Source of the DNA: Butyricicoccus pullicaecorum
Lineage (GTDB): Bacteria > Bacillota > Clostridia > Oscillospirales > Butyricicoccaceae
Assembly: GCA_018366035.1 (NCBI GenBank)
Contig: JAGZIW010000003.1
Location: 1 to 64,000 of the forward strand
Length of the DNA stretch: 64,000 nt
Reading direction: 5' to 3'
Both the position numbers and the translations under genes were made by a program. The notes under the pieces are model-generated. The model searched no databases, was not told where the DNA came from, and saw only the letters and a list, made by a program, of their open reading frames with translations. This document shows positions 35,085 through 44,084 of this stretch, one piece after another (the first letter of the stretch is position 1; every line of letters starts with the position of its first letter).

Positions 35085-37715
35085 ATGAGAGATATTCTGT
35101 TTGGCAATAATAATACAAAAGCCATAAAACGGCTGTCTAAACAATATTTCAAGAAGAATAAGGTTCGTAATCTTGCGGCGATTCTTGCAATCTGCTTGAC
35201 GGCTTTTTTGTTTACGTCTGTCACTTCACTGGCATTTAACATGGTATCCTCCATGCAGCTCTCCATGCAGATGCAGAAAGGCAGCAAGGGTGATGGAACC
35301 TTTGGCTATATGACAGAGGAGCAGTTTGCACAGCTGAAAAACAGTGATTTTGTAGAGCAGGCAGGCCATCGGCGGACGATTGGCTATGCAAGCAACGCCG
35401 TAGGTCATTCCATTGAATTAAATTATGCTGACAGCATACAGCAGGAACTTACGTTCTGTGTGCCAACACATGGTTCAGCGCCGGAAAAGGCGAATGAAAT
35501 TGCTACTACTGAACTTGCCCTGAAAGCCCTTGGTGTGGAACCAAAGATTGGAGCAGAAGTTCCTCTGGAATTTGAACTGCGTGGAAAAACTTATCATTAT
35601 GATATGGTGCTTTCCGGCTGGTGGGAAGCAAGCAACGATATGATTAGTATGGCCGTTCTTTCGGAGCAGTTTGTAAAAGATAATCCAGATGTGGTGAAAA
35701 ATACCCGCGCAGTGGACGGAGAAATCTCGGGAGTTACTTTTTCTGATGTTGTGCTGAAAGACAAGACGAACATTCAGGAGCAGATGGATAACTTTGTCTA
35801 CTCCATCGGCGGCAATCCAGAGGATATGTCTGCTGATAACTTTATCCTCTCTGTTGAAAACCAGATGGGAAAAGCCATGATTTCTCCGGAGTCTATCTTA
35901 TTTGCCGTAGTATTTGTTCTGATGTTTATATTGTGCGGCTATCTGCTGATTTATAATATTTTTGATATTTCGGTCATGCAAGATGTTCGGCAATATGGCT
36001 TGCTGCGAATGATCGGTACTTCTACGCGGCAGATCAAGAGCATTGTCAATCGGCAGGCAATATGGCTGACTCTGATTGGGCTTCCCATTGGTTTAATTGC
36101 CGGATTCTTTGCAGGGCAGGCACTCCTTCCAGTAGTAATGGAAATTTTCAGCTATGAGTATTCTACGGCAAGCTTGCAGGCATCGACCTCCCCCTTGTTA
36201 TTTATTATAGCTGCCTTGTTTACAATTCTGACCGTATTTATCAGTACCCGTAAACCGGCTCAAAAGGCCTCAAAAGTATCTCCTATGGAGGCAATCCGCT
36301 ATACGGAACAGGCTGATTATAAAAAGAAAACAGTTGCACGAACCAGCGGAGCAAAACTTTCCCACATGGCATTTTCTAACATGGGACGCAACAGACGTCG
36401 TTGTGTATTCATTGTTGTTTCTATGCTTTTGTGTATCGTTCTGTTCAACTCTATTATCATTGTGACACAGAGTATAGATGAAGAAAAGTGGATTACCCGC
36501 ACAACAAAAACAGATTTTACCGTCTACAATTCGATTGCAGTCAATGTTCTGGAAGGCTTTCGATATCATGAAGATGCGCTTCCACAGCAAGTGGTAGATA
36601 TGATTCGTGAGCAGAACGGTGTGGAAGAGGAACGGTATCTTTATCGAAACACCGCAGATGACGGTAACGTGCTGGTTGATTATGGTTTTGAGGGACTTAC
36701 TTGCACAAATACTTCTGAATATGAAAATGGGATTGGTAAGGTTTTCGGGAATTATGTTTTGAATACTGCCCCAGATGCAGAAAATCTTTTCTTTGGAAAT
36801 GTTTTTGGCGCTTCCGAACATTTTTGGGCGGATATGATGATTTATGATGGCGAAACAGATCCTGATGTACTGACACAAAAAATGGCAACCGGAGAATATG
36901 TCATCATTGGAGAACGGTTAGACCGACTGAGCGGTGGTCCGAAGGAAACGCCCCTGACAGAACAGTTACAGATTGGTGACAGCATTTCCTTTTATAAAGA
37001 TGGTGCGTTGGTCAAAACCTGCACAATTCTTGCAAAAGCTTGTACGGTTGGAACTGAGGACGAAACGCCGACAACAACTACGGCTATGATGAATATTGGC
37101 GGCGATGCGCCTTTTGTGTATTTGCCGGATACCGTGTTCAAACAAATTTATACGACCCCGACTCTATTGAGCTATGGATTTAATATGGATACTTCCTTGC
37201 AGCCACAAATGGAGGAGTTTTTGAGAAGTTATGTTGAGAAAAACCCCTCTGTTACTTACACCTCCACAAAATTGCTGAAAGAACAATTAAATTCCATTGC
37301 AAGTATGATTTTGGTAGTAGGGGGGCTGATTGGCTGTATTATGGCTTTGGCTGGACTGATTAACTTTACCAACATGATCATCACCAACATCATCACTCGC
37401 CGCCATGAATTTGCGACTATGCAAAGTATCGGCATGACAAATCGTCAGCTACAAAGACTGATGGTTTATGAAGGCGTCTACTATGCTGCCGGCGCAGACA
37501 TCTTTGGTGGAGTGGCTGCACTGCTGCTTGCCATGACGGTGCTGAAAAATGTCTTGAACTCGCCATCTATGTGGTTCTTTACCATGGATATTACGTTGGT
37601 TCCGGTTCTGGTCATCGGCGTGCTTTATCTGCTGCTCGCTGCGGTCATTCCGCTGATTGTTCTTTACTTCTTTAATAAGGGAACTGTGGTAGAGCGGCTG
37701 CGAACTTCGGAGTAA
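35085..37715 (+). CDS. FtsX-type ABC transporter permease (large)
   Basis: 876 residues. One N-terminal helix (about 27-47), an outer domain of about 230 residues, three helices of an FtsX domain (about 265-400), then a second half with a helix, another outer domain and a C-terminal FtsX domain ending FFNKGTVVERLRTSE. Two FtsX domains and large outer parts make it bigger than classic BceB (about 650). Partner of the preceding ATPase; probable export or removal of antimicrobial peptides. Confidence 0.9.
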   Translation: MRDILFGNNNTKAIKRLSKQYFKKNKVRNLAAILAICLTAFLFTSVTSLAFNMVSSMQLSMQMQKGSKGDGTFGYMTEEQFAQLKNSDFVEQAGHRRTIGYASNAVGHSIELNYADSIQQELTFCVPTHGSAPEKANEIATTELALKALGVEPKIGAEVPLEFELRGKTYHYDMVLSGWWEASNDMISMAVLSEQFVKDNPDVVKNTRAVDGEISGVTFSDVVLKDKTNIQEQMDNFVYSIGGNPEDMSADNFILSVENQMGKAMISPESILFAVVFVLMFILCGYLLIYNIFDISVMQDVRQYGLLRMIGTSTRQIKSIVNRQAIWLTLIGLPIGLIAGFFAGQALLPVVMEIFSYEYSTASLQASTSPLLFIIAALFTILTVFISTRKPAQKASKVSPMEAIRYTEQADYKKKTVARTSGAKLSHMAFSNMGRNRRRCVFIVVSMLLCIVLFNSIIIVTQSIDEEKWITRTTKTDFTVYNSIAVNVLEGFRYHEDALPQQVVDMIREQNGVEEERYLYRNTADDGNVLVDYGFEGLTCTNTSEYENGIGKVFGNYVLNTAPDAENLFFGNVFGASEHFWADMMIYDGETDPDVLTQKMATGEYVIIGERLDRLSGGPKETPLTEQLQIGDSISFYKDGALVKTCTILAKACTVGTEDETPTTTTAMMNIGGDAPFVYLPDTVFKQIYTTPTLLSYGFNMDTSLQPQMEEFLRSYVEKNPSVTYTSTKLLKEQLNSIASMILVVGGLIGCIMALAGLINFTNMIITNIITRRHEFATMQSIGMTNRQLQRLMVYEGVYYAAGADIFGGVAALLLAMTVLKNVLNSPSMWFFTMDITLVPVLVIGVLYLLLAAVIPLIVLYFFNKGTVVERLRTSE

Positions 37716-38040
37716 AATATAGACTGCTGTAATAAACAAGTCCGATTACGTGTAAGTGAAGAACAGGTGCCTATACAAAACTAATTTTGAGCAGTAAGAA
37801 GGATATCAAAAATGCTGCTAAGGTTGAATGTGCTGCAACAATCGTTCGTTTTTTGCTCAGATGAAAGGAAGTTGTGCGTTTTACAAATACAGAGAGGGGT
37901 GGATACCTTTTGTGCAGAGGCCACCCTTCAAAAAGTTCATATTCCAAATATTGACCACTAGGTCTATTTGCGATATAATGTGCATAACAAACCTTATTGG
38001 TTTTCCTGTATGAGAAACAATATATTGAGGAGGAATGTTC
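37716..38040 (+). promoter_or_regulatory. Intergenic with promoter of the transglutaminase-like gene
   Basis: TTGACC (37951-37956), 17-base spacer, TATAAT (37974-37979). A short palindrome GACC-N4-GGTC (37953-37964) overlaps the -35 and could be an operator. A GGGTGG/CCACCC hairpin lies at about 37897-37925. No gene is seen in this gap. Confidence 0.65.
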
Positions 38041-39195
38041 ATGCGATATTCAGTAAAGCGTATTTCAACTCTGTTTGTGGCATCTTTTCTGACCATAGTG
38101 CTGGCAGGCTGCGGCGGGACAGACGGAGATGCAGCTGCATTGATGCTCACGCCACCGACCTTAGAAAGCACTTCAACAAAACAGCCTGCTTTGAATGTGA
38201 GCACCCCGCTGTCAATTACTTCATCTGAACAATTGCAGAAAGAAATTTATACTGCGATTTCAGAGGTGCGTCAGCCGCTGCCGATGGAAGTGTCTAAGAT
38301 GACATGGGCGCAGACTCCAGAGATTGATGTAAAAAACTTGTATTATCAGGTGATTGGTCAGCGTCCCGAGTTCAAATATGCCTATGACATCACTGCAAAG
38401 ACAGAAAATGGAATTTTGACTTGTCAAATATCCTATATGCCCTATAAAACAGGATATCCACAGAATTGGGACGGTGTGCCGGCGGGGTCTTTGCAGGAAC
38501 TTATAAAGATTGCTGACGCGCATCTGGGTACAGCGCCGGTCAATATCCGGCTGACCGATCCAACTCTGACCCCAGACAAGATGAACCGTGCCCTTCAGCA
38601 GGTGGGCGGCGGTTATATCCTATGTTCGCTCAGTAGAGATGGGACACAGCTTACCTATACCCCAGCTATGGGAATGACCATGGAGAAGTGCCTTGCGTTG
38701 TTAGAGCAAGCGGAGAAACTAGCAGCAGATGCGGTTGGTACGCTGGTGCGTGACACGATGACAGAACGGGAGAAAGCCGAGATTGTATACCGATTTTTGA
38801 CGGAGAAGGTCAAATACGATCAACGGTACTACTCTAATCGAGCAAGTATGCCATTCGATTCCCAGACAGCCATTGGAGCACTTCGAGATGGCGTTGCAAT
38901 CTGCGGCGGGTATTCCCATGCGCTCAAGCTGTTGTTTGAACAGGTCGGAATCCCCTGTTACACGGTATCAGGAAAGTTAGGCAGCGAACCGCATATGTGG
39001 AATATCGCTCGATTAGACGGGAAATGGCTCTGGTTTGATGCTACGTCGGACAGAGGGCTTTCTCCACGTTTTGCGCTGCGTCATTTTGCTCTGGAAAATC
39101 TGGATAACCGGTATTCATGGGACAGTACGCAGCAGCTTTTAGACAAAGAAAACGCACAATGTCCCTCTGTTGGAGACGAGAAGCCTATAATCTAA
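38041..39195 (+). CDS. Transglutaminase-like lipoprotein
   Basis: 384 residues. Lipoprotein signal with lipobox L-A-G-C, an unassigned N-terminal domain, then a transglutaminase-like core at about 240-340 with catalytic Cys in GVAICGGYSHAL, His in EPHMWNIARL and Asp in WLWFDATSD. Such proteins cut or crosslink proteins outside the membrane. Start ATG 38041 rather than 38035, since AGGAGG lies 8 bases before it. Stands alone between its own promoter and terminator. Confidence 0.88.
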   Translation: MRYSVKRISTLFVASFLTIVLAGCGGTDGDAAALMLTPPTLESTSTKQPALNVSTPLSITSSEQLQKEIYTAISEVRQPLPMEVSKMTWAQTPEIDVKNLYYQVIGQRPEFKYAYDITAKTENGILTCQISYMPYKTGYPQNWDGVPAGSLQELIKIADAHLGTAPVNIRLTDPTLTPDKMNRALQQVGGGYILCSLSRDGTQLTYTPAMGMTMEKCLALLEQAEKLAADAVGTLVRDTMTEREKAEIVYRFLTEKVKYDQRYYSNRASMPFDSQTAIGALRDGVAICGGYSHALKLLFEQVGIPCYTVSGKLGSEPHMWNIARLDGKWLWFDATSDRGLSPRFALRHFALENLDNRYSWDSTQQLLDKENAQCPSVGDEKPII

Positions 39196-39235
39196 AGGGC
39201 AGAAAAGCCTCGTGGAGTCAAGGGCAAATATATTT

Positions 39236-39275
39236 AGACGGTACGACCCTAAAACAGGGCCATACCGTCTTTTTT
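39236..39275 (+). terminator. Strong rho-independent terminator
   Basis: AGACGGTA pairs with TACCGTCT, with an inner CCCT/AGGG stem, then T6. Confidence 0.9.
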
Positions 39276-39410
39276 GTTTATTGGCTGCTTTTGCTTCATA
39301 CTCGAACCACTCCGAAATTTGTTCTGATTCAGTCGTGTTATCCGAAAGAAGTATAGTCTGTTTCAAATACGATACAATAAATGGTATATGCTATTCAGGA
39401 GGATAACAAG

Positions 39411-40262
39411 ATGAATAAGAATACCTACCCTTTCACCATACAGGCTATAAAAGAATATCTTGCCGATCTTGCAGAACGGGAATGTGCTGCTGCAACGATT
39501 CGAAAGTATTCTCATGATTTGAACTGTTTATTAGAATATTTCGCTGGGGAACCGTTTACAAAAACGGCTCTGATAAACTGGAAAGAACATCTTACCAAAA
39601 CATACGCACCGGCCTCCGTCAACTCTATGCTGGCGGCGGCCAATGGCTTTCTTATGTTCATGGGCTGGCGCGAACTGATGGTAAAGCCGCTTAAAATTCA
39701 AAAGACACTGTTTGCAGAAGAAAACAGGGAGCTTTCCCGTGCAGAATATATGCGTTTGGTACAGGCTGCTGAAACTGGAAAAAATGAACGTCTGTCACTG
39801 GTGCTCCAGACAATCTGCTCTACGGGTATTCGCATAAGCGAGCTGAAATTTATCACTGCCAGCGCGGTAAAGTCTGGGCGTGCTGAGGTCAGCAATAAAG
39901 GTAAACTACGAATAGTTTTTTTACCTGCAAAGCTGTGCCGTTTGTTAAAAAACTATCTTCAAAAACAAAAAAGAACGACCGGACCGGTATTTGTAACAAA
40001 AACCGGAAATCCTCTCGATCGTTCCAATATCTGGCGCGATATGAAAGCACTCTGTAAAAGTGCAAATGTAGAACCTGACAAGGTATTTCCCCATAATCTG
40101 CGCCATTTATTCGCCCGCACCTTTTATTCCATCGAAAAGGATATTTCCAGATTAGCAGATATTTTAGGACACTCCAATATCACCACTACACGTATCTATA
40201 CAATGGAAAGCGGACATATTCACATCAGGCAGTTAAATCGAATGGGATTAGTTACAACATAA
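39411..40262 (+). CDS. Tyrosine recombinase (XerC/integrase family)
   Basis: 283 residues. SAM-like core-binding domain (1-100) and catalytic domain with Arg in STGIRISEL, HNLRH box, LGHSNITTT histidine and nucleophile Tyr in TRIYTMES. All catalytic residues are present. ATG 39411 follows GGAGGATAACAAG. Its stop codon lies inside the first of two inverted recombination-site-like sequences directly downstream, which suggests it is a local DNA invertase like RecV of Clostridioides, not a mobile-element integrase. Confidence 0.92.
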   Translation: MNKNTYPFTIQAIKEYLADLAERECAAATIRKYSHDLNCLLEYFAGEPFTKTALINWKEHLTKTYAPASVNSMLAAANGFLMFMGWRELMVKPLKIQKTLFAEENRELSRAEYMRLVQAAETGKNERLSLVLQTICSTGIRISELKFITASAVKSGRAEVSNKGKLRIVFLPAKLCRLLKNYLQKQKRTTGPVFVTKTGNPLDRSNIWRDMKALCKSANVEPDKVFPHNLRHLFARTFYSIEKDISRLADILGHSNITTTRIYTMESGHIHIRQLNRMGLVTT

Positions 40263-40280
40263 GGTTCATTAGGTTGTAAC
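40251..40280 (+). repeat. Left recombination-site-like sequence
   Basis: GTTACAAC (40251-40258) and GTTGTAAC (40273-40280) are perfect 8-bp inverted arms around a 14-base centre, the plan of a tyrosine recombinase core site. 27 bases (40253-40279) recur perfectly in inverted form at 40523-40549. Confidence 0.8.
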
Positions 40281-40304
40281 CCGAGTTGCTATATACATAA
40301 AATG

Positions 40305-40333
40305 ATTATACTAGATTGTATATACTATTTCAA
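40305..40333 (-). promoter_or_regulatory. Promoter inside the invertible segment, now facing left
   Basis: Minus strand TTGAAA (40328-40333), 17-base spacer, TATAAT (40305-40310). No forward promoter of similar quality is present in the segment; the best forward match has only a 15-base spacer. Confidence 0.75.
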
Positions 40334-40391
40334 GTATCCTGTAAAAAATGTCGATTTTTGTATTTTCAATTTGGAAAAGGGCATAAAAAGT

Positions 40392-40423
40392 AGACCGGAA
40401 GCAACCTCTTTTTTTACCGGTCT
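40392..40423. terminator. Terminator inside the invertible segment
   Basis: AGACCGG/CCGGTCT 7-bp stem. A run of T5 follows on the minus strand, so it best stops leftward transcription now, and would stop rightward read-through from the recombinase after inversion. Confidence 0.6.
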
Positions 40424-40522
40424 GTATTTTATACCCTTTTTTCTTTTCCTATAAAAATTTTCGGTTATGAAAGCATTTTCAGACAGCCGCAAAGAGATGC
40501 TTTATCCCCTGATTTGGGCGTT

Positions 40523-40549
40523 TTACAACCTAATGAACCTTATGTTGTA
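40523..40549 (-). repeat. Right recombination-site-like sequence (inverted)
   Basis: Exact inverted copy of 40253-40279, with TACAAC/GTTGTA arms around the same 14-base centre. Confidence 0.8.
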
Positions 40550-40775
40550 CACCGAAAAGAGTGCGATTTGTCGTATGCACCAATTGGATAACAGAAAGGA
40601 GCAGTGAGTATCCGTCAAAACAGTGTTTTCTATCATTGCACTGCGGTTTTAGCCTGGAAAGCAGGGAAACTACATTCTATTCTGGATACTGTGCTTTTAC
40701 TGGCACTGAAGGAATTGAGTGCTTTTTGAGGTGTCTCAAAAACCGCAGATAAAAATTTAGAAAGGGATTGAACGA

Positions 40776-42473
40776 ATGATGAAAAACTTAAAAGTTAAAA
40801 GTAAGCTGTTAATTGGATTTGGTTCTCAGATTCTTCTGATGCTGGTCATAGTCTTGTTTTCTATTTTGGGATTGAGAACCCTTCATCAGGAAAACCACAC
40901 TTTGGTAAACAAAACGCTTGCCAACACCGAGTTTGTCTGGGAAATGCGGAGAAATCTGATGTCCGAACAGCGCTATGCACTGATGGCTTTTGCAGAGCAA
41001 GACCCACAGTCAACAAATAGTTATGTGGCCGCCGCTAAGAAAGAGGTTACAAAAAACGCAGAATTATTGGAAGCGTATAAGAAAAATGCTCGCGTGGAGC
41101 AGAGAAAAATTGATGAGCTGGAATCTTGTTTTACAGAGCAGACTGCACCAAGGACGGAAATTATATCTCTGCTGGAAAATGGTACTGCTCAGAGCAAAAA
41201 CGAGGCATATCAGATTTTGGAAAACGAGCTCAAGCCCTTAATGGATAAACAGGCGGAGATTTTAGCCGATATTGGTGATGACCAGACTGCGTTAGCGATG
41301 AAACAGGCGGAATCGGGGGAAAAGACCTACTGGGGTACAGTGATTTTTGTTTCATTCCTGATTGTTGCTGCACTCGTAATCAGTTTTATTATAGCTAGTA
41401 AATTGGTAAAGGCAATTACAATCCCGCTTTTGGAAATCCAGAATGCCGCACACGCTTTGTCTCAGGGAGACTTCCGCACCAGCATCACGTACGAGAGCAG
41501 AGATGAGCTTGGCGAAACCTGCAAGAACATGCAGGACAGCTTTGAGAAGCTGAAGCGTGTCATCTCCAAACTATCGTCAGTGATGGTTTCCTTGAGCAAG
41601 GGAGATTTGACAGCGAATGTCTCTATGGGATTTTCAGGAGAAATGAAAGCAATTGAAGAATCCATACAAGAATTGGTTTCTAATCTCAATGCATCTATGA
41701 GTGCAATTATGGACTCTGCCAACCAAATCGATTGTGGAGCCAATCAGGTTTCCAGCGGCGCACAGGCATTGGCGCAAGGCACAACAGAACAGGCAAGCAG
41801 TGTGGAAGAACTGGCAGCTACAATTACAGAGATATCCCATCGAGTGCATGAAAATTCGGAAAATGCAGAAAAAGCCAACGACTTCGCGACAGCATCTGGA
41901 AATGTGGCACAGTCTACGCGCGAAGATATGGATAAGATGATTGCTGCTATGCGGGAGATTTCTGAAACTGCACAGAGTATCAAGAAGGTCATTGATGTCA
42001 TTGACGATATTGCATTCCAGACGAATATCCTTGCACTGAATGCAGCGGTGGAGGCTGCCAGAGCCGGCAGCGCCGGAAAAGGATTTGCTGTTGTAGCAGA
42101 TGAGGTGCGCAATCTTGCCGGTAAATCTGCGCAGGCAGCCAAAAACACCACTGCTTTGATAGAAAGTGCGATTGCTGCGGTTTCTCAGGGAGAAAAAATT
42201 GCTGGAAAGACAAGCGAAACTTTCGAGGATTTGATGGATAAGGTTCACAAAATCGTGGATACAATCGGAGAAATTTCCGCGGCATCTAAGGAACAAGCCA
42301 ATGCGATTCAGGAAATCTCTATTGGAGTCGAACAGATTTCCGCAGTTGTACAGACGAACTCGGCTACCAGCGAAGAAAGTGCAGCCGCCAGCGAGGAGCT
42401 TTCTGGTCAGGCAAGTATACTCAATAACATGGTAAAACAGTTTAAGCTGCTGGATACCACGGATAACGAATAG
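40776..42473 (+). CDS. Methyl-accepting chemotaxis-type receptor
   Basis: 565 residues. Helix at about 12-34, a four-helix-bundle outer sensor (about 35-190), second helix (about 191-212), HAMP domain, then a long cytoplasmic coiled coil with the receptor tip DIAFQTNILALNAAVEAARAG and EVRNLAGKSAQAA. No chemotaxis or flagellar gene is in the window. Start ATG 40776 behind AAAGGG. The 226-base leader before it (40550-40775) has no supported gene; the likely promoter is inside the invertible segment, so expression may be phase-variable. Confidence 0.92.
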   Translation: MMKNLKVKSKLLIGFGSQILLMLVIVLFSILGLRTLHQENHTLVNKTLANTEFVWEMRRNLMSEQRYALMAFAEQDPQSTNSYVAAAKKEVTKNAELLEAYKKNARVEQRKIDELESCFTEQTAPRTEIISLLENGTAQSKNEAYQILENELKPLMDKQAEILADIGDDQTALAMKQAESGEKTYWGTVIFVSFLIVAALVISFIIASKLVKAITIPLLEIQNAAHALSQGDFRTSITYESRDELGETCKNMQDSFEKLKRVISKLSSVMVSLSKGDLTANVSMGFSGEMKAIEESIQELVSNLNASMSAIMDSANQIDCGANQVSSGAQALAQGTTEQASSVEELAATITEISHRVHENSENAEKANDFATASGNVAQSTREDMDKMIAAMREISETAQSIKKVIDVIDDIAFQTNILALNAAVEAARAGSAGKGFAVVADEVRNLAGKSAQAAKNTTALIESAIAAVSQGEKIAGKTSETFEDLMDKVHKIVDTIGEISAASKEQANAIQEISIGVEQISAVVQTNSATSEESAAASEELSGQASILNNMVKQFKLLDTTDNE

Positions 42474-42611
42474 GAGCGTTCTGTATTGTACCAGCCAGAT
42501 GATGCATCTCTGGAAATGAAGTCATAAGGGTCCATTCTTCACGCTTTTCAGATACATAACAGTTGAATGTCTCTTAGGTGCAATTCTCCTTTTCGTCGGA
42601 CAGACCACTTG

Positions 42612-42653
42612 GGACGCAGGTGATTTTTGACAATCGCCTGCGTCCTGTTTTTA
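42612..42653 (+). terminator. Strong terminator after the receptor gene
   Basis: GGACGCAGG/CCTGCGTCC stem followed by TGTTTTT. The 360-base gap around it otherwise holds only the promoter of the next gene and a CGGAG/CTCCG hairpin near 42700. Confidence 0.9.
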
Positions 42654-42759
42654 TTTAGGCGATTTTTGATAAAAGCAGAAACATGAATTATGCCCTAGCC
42701 GGAGGATAAAGACTCCGCCCGCCAGACTTTTTATACATAAAAAATCTCCTTGGTGCGCC

Positions 42760-42804
42760 TTGCAGTTCGGTGGTCGTTTTGATATACTCATGATGATATA
42801 TCAA
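42760..42804 (+). promoter_or_regulatory. Promoter and palindrome before the sugar kinase
   Basis: TTGCAG (42760-42765), 17-base spacer, TATACT (42783-42788). A perfect 8-bp inverted repeat TTGATATA/TATATCAA (42779-42786 and 42797-42804) covers the -10 and start region, a likely repressor operator. Confidence 0.6.
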
Positions 42805-42838
42805 TCTGATTTTAGATTCCGTATTTTGGAGGAATGAT

Positions 42839-43960
42839 GTGAAATCGGAGTATGCTCGGTGCAGGAAATTACACATTTATATGGAGGACGAACAGGAGTG
42901 TGAGATGATTATGAGTAAGCTGTCCGATGCCAAGCTTATTTTAGATACCAATGATACTGTGCATCATTGGCAATATGATATTACCGCTTTGGGGGAAATT
43001 TTAATTGATTTTACCGCGCAGGGTTGTAATGAAGAAGGGCAGATGTTGTATGCGAGAAATGCGGGAGGTGCGCCGGCAAATGTTGCAGTTGCCGCGGCAA
43101 AGCTGGGGGCGCATACCGCGTTTATCGGAAAAGTCGGAAAGGATATACATGGGGAGTTTTTGCAGGAAACCCTGAAAAATGAAAAAGTAGATACCAAGGG
43201 CCTGCTGTTAGATGCACGGTATTTTACAACCTTGGCTTTTGTAAATATCAATCAAGCTGGGGAACGTACCTTTTCCTTTGCGAGAAAGTCCGGAGCAGAT
43301 ACGAAAATCCAGCGGGAGGAGGTAGATGCTGCGCTATTAGATAATGCCCGCATTTTCCATGTCGGTTCGCTGTCGCTGACCGATGAGCCGGCGAGAGATG
43401 CCACTTTTTATGCCGTGGAACGGGCAAAAAATAGCGGAAGCCTGATTTCCTATGATCCGAATTATCGCGCGTCCTTGTGGGAGGACGAGCAAACCGCAAA
43501 AAAACACATGAGGAGTATGCTCCCCTATGTTGACCTGATGAAAATTTCAGAGGAAGAAATCGTGCTTTTGACCGATTGCAGCGATGTACAAGAAGCGGCA
43601 AAGGCATTATATGCGCAGGGCATTTCGGTTGTTGCTGTGACACTGGGAGGGAAGGGCGCTTATGTGTACAGCAAAGCTGGCGGGCGTATGGCTGCGGGAT
43701 TTCCGGTCAAGCACATTGCAGATACAACCGGAGCAGGAGATTCTTTTTGGGGTGGATTTTTGTACAAAATATGCACCGCAGAGAAATCGTTTGAGGAGCT
43801 GACAATAGACGAGCTTGCCGCATATGCCCGCTTTGGCAATGCGGTTGCCAGCCTTTGCGTTGAGAAAAAGGGCGCAATTCCAGCGATGCCTTCACTGTTC
43901 CAAGTAGAAGAAAGAATGAAAAACAGCAGACCGGCCGATTCCGCTCGCAGTCACCCGTAG
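42839..43960 (+). CDS. PfkB-family sugar kinase (fructokinase-like)
   Basis: 373 residues from a GTG start behind TTGGAGGA. The kinase proper begins near residue 45 (DITALGEILIDF). PfkB signatures: NAGGAPANVAVAAAKLG near the N-terminus and DTTGAGDSFWGGFL near the end, with the catalytic Asp in GAGD. The first 44 residues are an unusual extension and may not be translated, though no better start was found. Closest in pattern to fructokinases; the substrate is not certain. Single gene. Confidence 0.88.
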   Translation: MKSEYARCRKLHIYMEDEQECEMIMSKLSDAKLILDTNDTVHHWQYDITALGEILIDFTAQGCNEEGQMLYARNAGGAPANVAVAAAKLGAHTAFIGKVGKDIHGEFLQETLKNEKVDTKGLLLDARYFTTLAFVNINQAGERTFSFARKSGADTKIQREEVDAALLDNARIFHVGSLSLTDEPARDATFYAVERAKNSGSLISYDPNYRASLWEDEQTAKKHMRSMLPYVDLMKISEEEIVLLTDCSDVQEAAKALYAQGISVVAVTLGGKGAYVYSKAGGRMAAGFPVKHIADTTGAGDSFWGGFLYKICTAEKSFEELTIDELAAYARFGNAVASLCVEKKGAIPAMPSLFQVEERMKNSRPADSARSHP

Positions 43961-44005
43961 CCTGCACTTTTTCGGTCATAGAGCCGCAATATCAAACCGT
44001 AAAAG

Positions 44006-44038
44006 CCCCCTGATGTAGTAAAAAACCATATCAGGGGG
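44006..44038 (+). terminator. Terminator-like hairpin after the sugar kinase
   Basis: CCCCCTGAT/ATCAGGGGG, 9-bp perfect stem with a 15-base loop. The T-run after it is poor. Confidence 0.55.
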
Positions 44039-44084
44039 TATTATACTGGCATCAATAGACGAGAAGGTAAGGAGAGAATGAACG

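Larger units (their letters stand above)
40281..40522. other. Candidate invertible promoter segment
   Basis: 242 bases between the inverted sites. It holds no gene, but one sigma-A promoter (minus strand, 40305-40333) and one terminator hairpin (40392-40423). In the present orientation the promoter points back towards the recombinase; flipped, it would fire to the right into the chemoreceptor gene, with the terminator behind it. Confidence 0.7.

Noticed and set aside
39411..40262. Recombinase as integrase of an element covering the 28-39 kb genes
   Set aside because: No matching direct attachment repeats found at the other end; inverted sites right beside the gene explain it better.
40561..40752. 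63-residue open frame between the invertible segment and the receptor gene, and an overlapping 41-codon frame from GTG 40614
   Set aside because: No proper ribosome site spacing, odd composition, and no recognisable motif; more likely leader sequence.
40550..40775. Possible cyclic-di-GMP riboswitch in the receptor leader
   Set aside because: I could not find the conserved core of either the GEMM-I or GEMM-II class.
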